This document shows, one piece after another, positions 48,102 to 55,846 of a stretch of DNA of 64,000 bases (positions are counted from its first letter, which is position 1; each line of letters begins with the position of its first letter). Source of the stretch: Streptomyces beihaiensis (GTDB taxonomy: Bacteria; Actinomycetota; Actinomycetes; Streptomycetales; Streptomycetaceae); the NCBI RefSeq assembly GCF_026274175.1, contig NZ_JAPHNL010000321.1:1-64000 (forward strand), written 5' to 3'. Both the position numbers and the translations under genes were made by a program. Under the pieces are notes generated by a model. That model saw nothing but the letters and a program-made list of their open reading frames with translations, made no database searches and was not told the origin of the DNA.

Positions 48102-48761
48102 ATGGCAGGTCGAAGGCGTTGGTCGTCCGAGGAGATCCTGGACGCGGCAGCAGAGTTGCTGCGCATGAGCGACACCGAGTCGTTCAGCGTGCGTCGGCTC
48201 GCCGCGACCCTTGGGACCGACTCCTCCAGCCTCTACCGGCACTTCCGCAGCAAGACCGAACTGCTGCGCGCGGTCGCCGACCGGATCCTCCTGGCTTCCA
48301 TGGACGGCTACCGCGCCGAGGGCGACTGGAAGCAGCGCATCACCGCCCTGGCCCTGCGCGTGAGGGATGCGTTCGGTCAGCAGCCCGAGCTCGCCGCGGT
48401 CTGGGGACGGTACGCGTCAGGCGGCGCCGGTTCCCGGCGGGTCATGGAAGAGGTGCTGCAGGCCCTGCGCGCGTCGGGACTGCCTGATGAGGAGATCCCG
48501 GCGCGCTATCACCGGCTCGCGGTCCTCATCGCCGCGCTGATCGCCTCCGAGGCCGGAGTCAGCACCATCACCCCGGAAGAGTACGAACAGGGTATGGAGC
48601 TGTTCCGCGTCGCGGTACTCGGCGCCGACCCGGAACGCTTTCCCGCCCTCGCCCACTTCGCCCGCGACGTCCGCCCCCTCGGGGCGGATCGCCGCGCCGC
48701 GTTCGAAGAGATCCTCGCCGCCCACCTCGCTCACATCGAGGCCGCGATCTGCCCGAACTAG
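48102..48761 (+). CDS. TetR family transcriptional regulator
   Basis: The 219-residue protein has an N-terminal TetR DNA-binding domain (WSSEEILDAAAELL ... SVRRLAATLGTDSSSLYRHFRSKTELLRAVAD) and a C-terminal helical ligand domain of the TetR_C type. It is divergent from the serine hydrolase, with a 17-bp palindrome in the shared promoter region, so it most likely represses both. The ATG follows a GAGGGGCGAA-like site. Effector unknown. Confidence 0.88.
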   Translation: MAGRRRWSSEEILDAAAELLRMSDTESFSVRRLAATLGTDSSSLYRHFRSKTELLRAVADRILLASMDGYRAEGDWKQRITALALRVRDAFGQQPELAAVWGRYASGGAGSRRVMEEVLQALRASGLPDEEIPARYHRLAVLIAALIASEAGVSTITPEEYEQGMELFRVAVLGADPERFPALAHFARDVRPLGADRRAAFEEILAAHLAHIEAAICPN

Positions 48762-48885
48762 TCGACCGGCTCGTGGGTGTACCGCAAGAATGTGGCTCGC
48801 ACCCGACCAGTTCGCTCGGCGGTACCACTACGTGATCGCGAGCAATGGCGCCGACCTGGCGTGCCCCCTGACCGGCGGTTGGAGG

Positions 48886-49464
48886 TCAGCGCACCCAGTC
48901 CTTGAGAGGTGCGGTGTCCAGGGCGAAGCCGACGGGGGCGGGGACTTCGATGGTCTTGCCGAACGGACGGCGCAGGATCTTGGTGTACGAACCGGCGTCG
49001 GGCTCGCTGTAGACGAGGGTCTCGCACGTGTCGCGGTCGACGAGCAGGTACACCGGGATGCCGGTCTCGGCGTAGGCGGCGGGCTTTTCCTCCCGGTCAC
49101 GCTTGTCGGTGTCGGTGTCGTAGGAGGTGACCTCGACGATCATCTGGACCTGGTCGGGGTGGGCCCATTCGCCCTGGCCGGCGAAGGCGCCTTCGGGGGC
49201 CAGGGCGCCGTCGGGCTTGGCGTTGCCGTTGCGGTAGGTCTGGATCTTCAGGCCGCGTTCGGGGTAGAGCCACAGGTCGGGGCGGTGCTGCATGCAGCGC
49301 TGCATGAGCCAGCGGATGATCTCGTCGTGGTCGCCGTCGGGCACAGCCTTGACCCCCAGCCTGCCGTGGATGAACTCCATACGGACGCCCTCGCGCTCGG
49401 CGGCTGCGGCGATGCGCTCGAACTCCTCGGCCTGCATCTGCGGCCGGTGTTCCATAACCGTCAC
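48886..49464 (-). CDS. Uma2 family endonuclease (DUF820)
   Basis: The 192-residue PD-(D/E)XK-fold protein has FERIAAAAEREGVRMEFIHGRLGVK, then KPDGALAPEG (catalytic PD), VQMIVEVTSYDTDTDKRDREEKPAAYAETGIPVYLLVDRD (catalytic ExV) and a C-terminal PFGKTIEVPAPVGFALDT. I chose GTG 49462-49464, with AGGAGG six bases upstream. Uma2 proteins are multicopy in Streptomyces; their role is unproven but nuclease-like. Last gene inside the tRNA-Ala island. Confidence 0.85.
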   Translation of the reverse strand: MTVMEHRPQMQAEEFERIAAAAEREGVRMEFIHGRLGVKAVPDGDHDEIIRWLMQRCMQHRPDLWLYPERGLKIQTYRNGNAKPDGALAPEGAFAGQGEWAHPDQVQMIVEVTSYDTDTDKRDREEKPAAYAETGIPVYLLVDRDTCETLVYSEPDAGSYTKILRRPFGKTIEVPAPVGFALDTAPLKDWVR

Positions 49465-50052
49465 CAAGCACCTCCTGGCCTCCAGCTTAGGCGGGGAACG
49501 AGAGGTGTGGTGGACTACCGTGATTCGGTTCCGATCCGTGCGAGAACGGGTTGAGTGTGAGTTTGCGCGAATCGCGCACGATAGGTGCCGGAGTGCAGTG
49601 CTGAGGCGTCCCGTAAGGAGCTTGGGGTTGCTTATGCAATCGGTTCTTAGGGTGTGCCCACCAGGGGGCACATCGCGTCGGGGTGGCGGGATCGAGCCGG
49701 ATCGAGCGGGATGGAAACGGGTGGGGAAGTCCGATCCTCGCGCAAAGACTGGGTAAAGACGCAGGTCGGGGCGGTGCTCGTTTCGGGTTCAACTCCCCTG
49801 CGCTCCACCTTGAAATGCCCTCTGACCTGCGGAAACGCGCTTTCGGAGGGCATTTCTCGTGCCCACTGGTGGGTGCATCGGTGCCCACTGGGAGTAGTAG
49901 AGGCCCATGATTCCGGGGGTCTGCTCGGCTGTCTTCTCCCGCGGCGATCCCTGGGTCCTGCCGCTGCGGTAGTCATGATGAATCCCAGTGATCCGAAATC
50001 TGTCGAAGTAGGCTTAGACGAAATCTGTCACAGTCGATATGTGGGAGGTCCA
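49465..50052. other. Island right boundary region
   Basis: No gene is supported in this 588-base stretch. It includes the right att-like repeat (49785-49891). Frames open through here read across the tRNA fragment and hairpin and are not credible proteins. Confidence 0.6.
49785..49891 (+). repeat. att-like direct repeat, right copy (tRNA-Ala 3' fragment)
   Basis: It matches 45640-45746 at 99 of 107 positions with no gaps. It contains the T-arm, acceptor 3' strand and terminator hairpin of tRNA-Ala but no 5' half, so it is not a functional tRNA. Confidence 0.8.
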
Positions 50053-51558
50053 GTGGAGACGGGACTGCTGGCCAAGCCGGCCGACGTGGTGGACCGGGAC
50101 CGCGAGTGGGGGCTGCTCGCGGAATTTCTTGCTGATCCTGATCCGGCGATGCGGCTGGGCATCGTGTCGGGGCGGCGCCGACATGGGAAGTCGTATCTTC
50201 TGCAGGCGCTGTCCGAGCAGGTCGGCGGTCTGTATGTCACGGCGGTCCGGGAGGAGGGGAGGCTGCCTGCGATCCAGCGGTTCAGTGACGCGGTCGCGGC
50301 CCACGCAGGTCTACGGTCAGGGAGTCTGCGGCTGACTGACTGGCGGGATGTGCTGTCCAACGCTCTTGATGTGACGGCTCGTTCACGACATCCGCTGCTG
50401 GTGATCGACGAGCTGCCGTATCTCCTTCAGCACTCGCCCGAGATCCCGGGACTGCTTCAGCAGCTCTACGACGAGCGTCAGCGCGGTGTCCGCCCGGGTG
50501 CTGGGCCGGGCCCGCGGCTCATCCTGTGCGGCTCCGCGATGAGTGTCATGCACGAACTGCTCTCCGGGACGAAGCCGCTGCGGGGGAGGGCCGTGGTCGA
50601 TCTGCGGCTGGGGGCTTTCGGCTATCGGGACAGCCGGGCCTTCTGGCAGATCGCCGACCCGTTGACCGCGCTGAAGGTGCACGCGGTACTGGGAGGGGCC
50701 CCCGGCTATCGGCCGGTGGCCGCCCGCCCGCATCCGGACGACGGGTTCGACGCCTGGCTCGCCCGCACCCTGCTCGACCCGGGGCGGGCGGTGTACTCGC
50801 GTACCGAGACCGAGTACCTGCTGCGCGAGGACCCGCGGATCACGCAGCACACGCTGTACTACGACATCCTCACCGCCATCGCCCGAGGCGCCACGACGCC
50901 CAGCAAGATCGGTGCGGCCCTTGAGCGTCCGCGCAACGCCGTCGCCCACCCGCTCGGCGTGCTGGAGTCCACCGGCTACATCCGGCGCGAGCAGGACATC
51001 CTGCGTACCCGGCATCCGGTCATCACGCTCGCCGACCCGGTCATCCGCTTCAACCAGCTGATCACCCTCCCGCAGGCCGCCGCCGTGGAGCAGGGCTTTG
51101 CCGAGCAGGTGTGGCAGCAGGCCGCCCCGACCTTCAACTCCAAGATCCTCGGCCCGCACTTCGAGGACCTGGCCCGCGACTTCACCCGCCGCTACGCGCA
51201 CGCCTTCCTGCCCGGCGGACTGCCCGGTCCCGTCGGCACCACCGAGGTCGCCGACCCGCAGGCCCGGACGAAACACGAGGTCGACGTCATCGCCCTGGCC
51301 GCCGGCGAACGCCCGCAGGCCCCGCGCGGGAGCATCGCGCTCCTGGGAGAGGCCAAGGCGACCGCCGCCCGCCGGGGAACCGGCGACCTGCAACGCCTGG
51401 AACGCATCCGGGCCTTGCTCACCGACCAGGGGTACGACACCACCGGCACCACGCTGGCCCTGTACTCCCTGCACGGCTTCCACCCCGACCTGATCGAACT
51501 GGCCGATCGCCGTGACGACCTTCTCCTGGTCGACCTGCCCACCCTCTACGGGGTGTGA
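50053..51558 (+). CDS. STAND-type ATPase with C-terminal DUF234-like nuclease domain
   Basis: The 501-residue protein has a Walker A variant GRRRHGKSYLLQAL near residues 45-58 and Walker B LLVIDELPYLLQ near 115. A winged helix (TPSKIGAALERPRNAVAHPLGVLESTGYI) and a C-terminal region with HEVDVIALAAGE ... IALLGEAKA resemble archaeal-type ATPases carrying DUF234. GTG 50053 is preceded by GGGAGG; the frame to 49654 crosses the tRNA fragment. Such proteins are linked to mobile DNA and defence, but the role is unknown. It lies just outside the island boundary. Confidence 0.75.
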   Translation: METGLLAKPADVVDRDREWGLLAEFLADPDPAMRLGIVSGRRRHGKSYLLQALSEQVGGLYVTAVREEGRLPAIQRFSDAVAAHAGLRSGSLRLTDWRDVLSNALDVTARSRHPLLVIDELPYLLQHSPEIPGLLQQLYDERQRGVRPGAGPGPRLILCGSAMSVMHELLSGTKPLRGRAVVDLRLGAFGYRDSRAFWQIADPLTALKVHAVLGGAPGYRPVAARPHPDDGFDAWLARTLLDPGRAVYSRTETEYLLREDPRITQHTLYYDILTAIARGATTPSKIGAALERPRNAVAHPLGVLESTGYIRREQDILRTRHPVITLADPVIRFNQLITLPQAAAVEQGFAEQVWQQAAPTFNSKILGPHFEDLARDFTRRYAHAFLPGGLPGPVGTTEVADPQARTKHEVDVIALAAGERPQAPRGSIALLGEAKATAARRGTGDLQRLERIRALLTDQGYDTTGTTLALYSLHGFHPDLIELADRRDDLLLVDLPTLYGV

Positions 51559-52438
51559 ATCCACAGCTCTGACAGTCCGCCGCCGCCGGCGCCTGCGCCC
51601 CTGCCCAGAGCAGGCGCGAGCAATTGTCAATTCCTGTGGATCACCGTGGGGAGCCTCAAGTGGCCCGCAGCCGTTGATCGAGGACTGCGAAGTCTTCGTT
51701 GGTGAGGCCGCGGGACGACGCGATGCGGTGGAGGAAGGCCGGGGCGGGGTGGTGGGTAGACACTCAGTCAGTCCCGATCGGCGTCGGTGATCTCGTCGTC
51801 GACCCAGATGAACGGGCGTCCGTCCGCCATGCCGCCAGGGTTCGGGTCATCCAGTGGAGCCCGAACCTCTGGTCCTCGCGTTCATGCGCGTCGGAGGGTT
51901 CCGGCCAGTGCACGACCGGCAGGGGGGTGCCTCTCTGTCTTTCGTCAAGGCGTCCCTGTCGGGTTTGGTGTGGTTCGGGGGTGCTGGGGTTATGCGGCGA
52001 GCTCGACGTTCTTCGGCGTTCGGGATTCGTAGAAGGTGCCGTCGCGGAGCATGGCGAACAGGACGAAGGTCCCGCCCGCCCCCTCGAGTCGGGCGGAGCC
52101 CCACACGGCGACGAGGCCCTTCCCGCGGACAGCGAGACCTCTCCCCTCATACGTGCGCCCGCATCAAGTCGTGCGGTTGCGGCACCGAGGGCCGGATGGA
52201 CGACGGTCAGGGCCGGGCGACCAGGCTGATGTCGTCGCACCAGCCGGAGCCCGCGCCGGTGCGGACGTGGCAGCGCACCGGCGCCGTCGTGTTGGTCGGA
52301 CCGGTCGTCGAGAACTCCGCGGGCCGCCCGGCCGGGCGGTCGTCCTGCCCAACGGACGCCGAGTGCAACCGGGTGCGGGGGCCAACGCACTGATACGGGT
52401 GAGACCGCCTGTACCGACGGGCGGGGAGAGGGGCGGGG
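51559..52438. other. Decayed region between the ATPase and sigma factor genes
   Basis: No intact gene is supported. It holds the minus-strand remains of a HAD-domain gene (51656-51935) and a second minus-strand fragment ending at TAA 51990-51992 (…FAMLRDGTFYESRTPKNVELAA) that faintly resembles the C-terminus of IS110-type transposases. The rest shows nothing recognisable. Confidence 0.5.
51656..51935 (-). pseudogene. Frameshifted remnant of a HAD-domain protein gene
   Basis: Reading minus-strand frames in turn gives LPVVHWPEPS...RFGLHWMTRTLAAW, then (after a base loss near 51826-51831) GRPFIWVDDEITDADRD, then (after a change near 51761-51773) VSTHHPAPAFLHRIASSRGLTNEDFAVLDQRLRAT and a stop. 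Together these match the C-terminal half of Streptomyces HAD-family proteins with a WVDDE motif. The N-terminal half is missing, so the gene is dead. Confidence 0.6.
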
Positions 52439-52924
52439 ATGGCGCGGGACGAAGCGGCACTGCACGCCTTCGTCGAGGCCAGACGGGGGGTGTTGTTCCG
52501 GAGCGCCTATCTGCTGTGCGGCGATCGGGACGAGGCCGACGACCTCGTCCAGACGACGCTGGTGAAGGTGGTGCTCGGCTGGCGGCGGTTGCAGCGGCTG
52601 GACAACGTCGAGGCATATGCGAAGAAGACTCTCGTCAACACCTTCATCGCCTCCCGGCGGCGCTTTTGGCGGCGCGAGCAGGCGTGCGGCGAGTTGCCCG
52701 ACCGCCCGGCTCCGGACGCGGAGTTCGAGCTCGCTCTGGTCGTGCGGCAGGTGCTGGCGGATCTCACCCCCAAGCAGCGCGCGGTGCTGGTGCTGCGGTT
52801 CTGGGAGGACATGAGCGTAGAGGAAACAGCCCGGATCTTGGGACTGCGGCAGAACACGGTCAAGAGCCACACGGCTCGGGGACTGGCGGCGCTGCGCGCC
52901 GTGGTGCAGGAGGAGCTCGTATGA
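52439..52924 (+). CDS. SigE-family ECF sigma factor
   Basis: The 161-residue ECF sigma factor has region 2 (ALHAFVEARRGVLFRSAYLLCGDRDEADDLVQTTLVKVVLGWRRL) and region 4 (VRQVLADLTPKQRAVLVLRFWEDMSVEETARILGLRQNTVKSHTARGLAAL). GGGGAGAGGGG precedes the ATG. The stop overlaps the next start (ATGA). It belongs to the short sigma factors common in Streptomyces that pair with a membrane or secreted partner. Regulon unknown. Confidence 0.85.
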   Translation: MARDEAALHAFVEARRGVLFRSAYLLCGDRDEADDLVQTTLVKVVLGWRRLQRLDNVEAYAKKTLVNTFIASRRRFWRREQACGELPDRPAPDAEFELALVVRQVLADLTPKQRAVLVLRFWEDMSVEETARILGLRQNTVKSHTARGLAALRAVVQEELV

Positions 52925-53679
52925 GCGCGTACGACGAGGAGAACTCGGCGGTCAAAGGACTGCTTGAGCGGGCCGTGGCGGACGTCGCCCGGCCCTACCG
53001 GAACAGTGAGGAGATCTTTATGCAGGCCAGGCGCAGGAGTTGGCGTAGACGTGCCGCCATGACCGGGGCGGCGGCCGCCGCGGTCGCGGCCGTCTCGGCG
53101 ATGGTCCCGGCGCTCGCCTCCGGCCGGAGCGAGGAGCCGGCCGCGGCTCCCACGGCGTCCGTGCAGGCGTCGACGGGCCTCGTGGGCCTGCTTCCCACCG
53201 GTATCGGCGAGGTGAAGCAGGTGCCGTTGATCCAACTGGTCAAGGGGGTGTCGGGCCAGGAGCCCAAGCCGCACGGCCCGTACGACGGAGCCTATGCGGT
53301 GCGCAAGGACGGCGGCGTGGGGCTGCTGGAGAGCCGCACGGCCTCCAGCAAGCAGACGGCGACGAAGGGTAGCGCCCACAACGCCAAGGAGGTGTGCGCG
53401 AGCCTGGAGAGTACGCCGGGCCTGGCCAAGGGATGCACGGCGGAGGCCGTGACCGGTGGAGGGTCACTCGCCGTGTGGTACCAGCCGAACGCGGAAGCGG
53501 GTGGCTCCATCGACTGGAGCGGCGAGTACGACGCGAGACTGTTCCTGCCCGACGGACGGTCGGTCCACGTACGAAATGTCGCCGGGTGGACCGGGACTGG
53601 TTCGCTGGGTGCACCGCTTGCCGCTCCACCGCTGACGAGGAATCAGTTGCACGAAGTGATGCTGCGGATGACCCGCTAG
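52921..53679 (+). CDS. Membrane-anchored partner of the ECF sigma factor (putative anti-sigma)
   Basis: The 252-residue protein is coupled to the sigma gene by an ATGA overlap. A short cytoplasmic part (about 1-45, with basic RRRSWRRRAAM) leads to one Ala-rich membrane or signal helix (~47-68), then an extracellular domain with two cysteines (VCASLESTPGLAKGCTAE). The layout is that of an anti-sigma or sigma-regulated membrane protein, but no ZAS motif is seen. The gene ends 47 bases before the IS30 element. Confidence 0.65.
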   Translation: MSAYDEENSAVKGLLERAVADVARPYRNSEEIFMQARRRSWRRRAAMTGAAAAAVAAVSAMVPALASGRSEEPAAAPTASVQASTGLVGLLPTGIGEVKQVPLIQLVKGVSGQEPKPHGPYDGAYAVRKDGGVGLLESRTASSKQTATKGSAHNAKEVCASLESTPGLAKGCTAEAVTGGGSLAVWYQPNAEAGGSIDWSGEYDARLFLPDGRSVHVRNVAGWTGTGSLGAPLAAPPLTRNQLHEVMLRMTR

Positions 53680-53726
53680 CTGTACAACATGCCAGAGCCC
53701 CGGTCAGTGATCAGGCGAATTCGAGG

Positions 53727-55006
53727 GGTCGTTGCAACACCGTGGTCGGTTGATCAGGCCGCGAGTAGCTTAGCGAGACGCTCGGCTGGGGTTTCCCAGC
53801 CGAGCGTTTTGCGTGGGCGGCTGTTCAGCTCAGCGGCGACGGCGTCGAGGTGCTCGCGGGTGTGGACGGACAGGTCGGTGCCTTTGGGGAAGTACTGCCG
53901 CAGCAGGCCGTTGGTGTTTTCGTTCGAGCCGCGCTGCCAGGGGCTGGCCGGGTCGCAGAAGTAGACCGGGATGTCGGTGGCCAGGGTGAACGCCTTGTGG
54001 GCGGCCATCTCACTGCCTTGGTCCCAGGTCAGGGAGCGCCGCAGATGGGCGGGAAGCGTCTTCACCGTCTCGACCAGGGCGTCCCGGGTGCGTGGTGCGG
54101 TGTGGTCGAGGGGGAGGTGGACCAGCATCACGTAGCGGGTCGAGCGTTCGACGAGGGTGCCGATCGCCGAGCGGTTGTCCTTGCCGGTGATCAGGTCGCC
54201 CTCCCAGTGGCCCGGGACGGCCCGGTCGGCGGCCTCGGCGGGACGGTCGCTGATCATCACCATGTCCTTAACCGCGCGAGGCTGCCGCTTGTTGGACTGG
54301 CGGTGAGGACGACGGCGGGCGCGTCCGGTCCGCAGGGCCCGGGCCAGTTCGCGCCGGAGTTGGCCCCGGCCCTGGACGTAGAGGGCCTGGTAGACCGTCT
54401 CATGCGTCACGTGCATCTCCGGCCGGTCGGGGAACTGTCTACGCAGAGCGTGACAGATCTGCTCGGGGCTCCACTTCTGGGGCAGCTGGTCCTGGATGAA
54501 GTCCCGCAGCTGGGGGTTCTGGCCGATCTTCCCGGGCTTGGGGCGAGGCCGGCGGGCATCGGCGCGGGCCTGGGCGGCGTGCGGCCGGTAGTGCCACTGG
54601 CCACGAGGGCCGACGGTGCGGTTGCGGCAGATCTCCCGGCTGATGGTCGACGGGCTGCGGTCCAGCTCGGCCGCGATGGCCCGGATGGTGGCCTTCTCCC
54701 GCAGCCGGTCAGCTATGTGTATGCGCTCGTCCTCGCGCAGGTACCGCGACGAGGTAGACCGTGGCGTCCGCGCGGCTAGCGCGGGCGCCACGGTCCGGTT
54801 GGGACTCGTCCTGCCATTCCGCCATTCACGGCCAGTCCTCAGGTTGATCCCGACGACTTGGCAGGCTTCCTTGTTCGAGTACCCCAGCTGCATGAGGCGG
54901 AAGTATTCCTCCCGCTCACGCCGCAGCTTCTTGGGCCCCTGAGCCTTGCGGACCTTGCGGACCTCGAAGTCCATCGCACCCCTTGAGCTGGGGTGTTGCG
55001 ACGACC
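53727..55006. mobile_element. IS30-family insertion sequence, intact
   Basis: The 1,280-bp element has 15-bp terminal inverted repeats GGTCGTTGCAACACC (53727-53741) and GGTGTTGCGACGACC (54992-55006), which match at 14 of 15 positions. It contains one full transposase gene on the minus strand. No clear target duplication is visible. Confidence 0.8.
53754..54974 (-). CDS. IS30 family transposase
   Basis: The 406-residue protein has N-terminal HTH segments (GYSNKEACQVVGINLRTGREW; IRAIAAELDRSPSTISREICRN) and a C-terminal DDE catalytic core with GHWEGDLITG, LTWDQGSEMA and SNENTNGLLRQYFPKGTDL, the IS30 signature. The frame is complete, so the element may be active. It fills almost the whole element between the terminal repeats. 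Confidence 0.93.
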   Translation of the reverse strand: MDFEVRKVRKAQGPKKLRREREEYFRLMQLGYSNKEACQVVGINLRTGREWRNGRTSPNRTVAPALAARTPRSTSSRYLREDERIHIADRLREKATIRAIAAELDRSPSTISREICRNRTVGPRGQWHYRPHAAQARADARRPRPKPGKIGQNPQLRDFIQDQLPQKWSPEQICHALRRQFPDRPEMHVTHETVYQALYVQGRGQLRRELARALRTGRARRRPHRQSNKRQPRAVKDMVMISDRPAEAADRAVPGHWEGDLITGKDNRSAIGTLVERSTRYVMLVHLPLDHTAPRTRDALVETVKTLPAHLRRSLTWDQGSEMAAHKAFTLATDIPVYFCDPASPWQRGSNENTNGLLRQYFPKGTDLSVHTREHLDAVAAELNSRPRKTLGWETPAERLAKLLAA

Positions 55007-55156
55007 ACTAGAACTCAAGATCACCGACCGGGGCTCTGAGCTGCGTGGGGCGTTCACGAGTGCGTCGGGTCAGGCACGCCTCGGCGGTTTGACCGTCTCT
55101 TCCCGCGGGGCGAGTGATCGTTCCCTGACAGTGGTGGTCAACAGCCTTGGAAATCT

Positions 55157-55417
55157 TCAGTCGTCGAGGCCCTGCTGGGCGGGCGGCGGCCTCCGGCCGG
55201 GCGGTTCGGGTTCGACCAGGTCGAGTTCCTCGTCGAGGTACATCTCGCCGCCGGCCAGCGGGAAATCGACGAGGAGCTCCCCCGTGGAGATCCTCACCAT
55301 CACGGTGCCGACCGGGTCCTCGGGATGGTCTGTCGCCTCCTTCGGCCGCACCCGGTCGCCTGGCACATAGCGACGGGCATCCGGTGATCCGGTCAGTCGT
55401 CCTTCTTCGCCAGGCAC
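55157..55417 (-). CDS. Small hypothetical protein
   Basis: The 86-residue acidic protein starts at GTG 55415-55417 with an AAGAAG-poor leader inside the end of the preceding gene. The core DRVRPKEATDHPEDPVGTVMVRISTGELLVDFPLAGGEMYLDEELDLVEPE reads like a small beta-rich domain. It overlaps the upstream secreted-protein frame by 25 bases, so the two are probably cotranscribed. No family recognised. Confidence 0.5.
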   Translation of the reverse strand: MPGEEGRLTGSPDARRYVPGDRVRPKEATDHPEDPVGTVMVRISTGELLVDFPLAGGEMYLDEELDLVEPEPPGRRPPPAQQGLDD

Positions 55418-55707
55418 GTGTCACGTCCCTTCGGACCGCTCTGCCCCTTCTTCTTGGCCCCAGCGTCATAGGAGTGGCTGGCGGTGTCCCGGTGCCGACC
55501 ACCCTGCTTGATGTGAGCCGGCCGGAACTTCGAGTTACCCTGCCGCAGGATCGGGTCCTCACCTCCAGGCGCGGCCAGGGTGGTGAAACTTCTGTCCACG
55601 ATCTTCGCCGCGCCGTCACCCTCTCTGATAGGCCCCGGCGCCATGGCCGTGGTGGCAGCGATCACGCACGCTGCTGCGGCAGCGACTGCATACGGTACGA
55701 CACGAAT
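55393..55707 (-). CDS. Small secreted protein with possible ATT start
   Basis: The frame reads back from the stop at 55393 through a GTG at 55665, but the hydrophobic signal-like segment (VVPYAVAAAAACVIAATTAMA) extends upstream to an ATT codon at 55705-55707, directly after GAGGAG. A normal ATG or GTG in that position is absent. The mature part is short, Gly/Lys-rich (AAPGGEDPILRQGN...HSYDAGAKKKGQSG). If ATT is not used, the shorter GTG version lacks a ribosome site. Real status uncertain. Confidence 0.4.
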   Translation of the reverse strand: MRVVPYAVAAAAACVIAATTAMAPGPIREGDGAAKIVDRSFTTLAAPGGEDPILRQGNSKFRPAHIKQGGRHRDTASHSYDAGAKKKGQSGPKGRDTCLAKKDD

Positions 55708-55846
55708 GACTCCTCAGGCTCGCGCTTGTCTTCGCTCCCACCTGCCCACGACGACAGGAAGCTGTAGTTGATGGACGACGTGAGAGTTGCACCACTCGCT
55801 GGACACACCCCGCCGGGGGGAACCTCACGCGCAAGGGTTCCCGCGG

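Larger units (their letters stand above)
45640..49891. mobile_element. Putative genomic island integrated at tRNA-Ala
   Basis: The interval between the two tRNA-end repeats (spacing 4,145 bp) holds a toxin-antitoxin pair, a serine hydrolase, a TetR regulator and a Uma2 nuclease, and interrupts the core region. The intact tRNA is at the left and a 3' fragment at the right, as left by site-specific integration. No integrase or excisionase is present, so it is either a decayed element or one of several nested insertions. Confidence 0.5.

Noticed and set aside
49785-49891. Possible second tRNA-Ala gene
   Set aside because: Only the T-arm and acceptor 3' strand are present and no 5' half can be folded; it is a duplicated att fragment.
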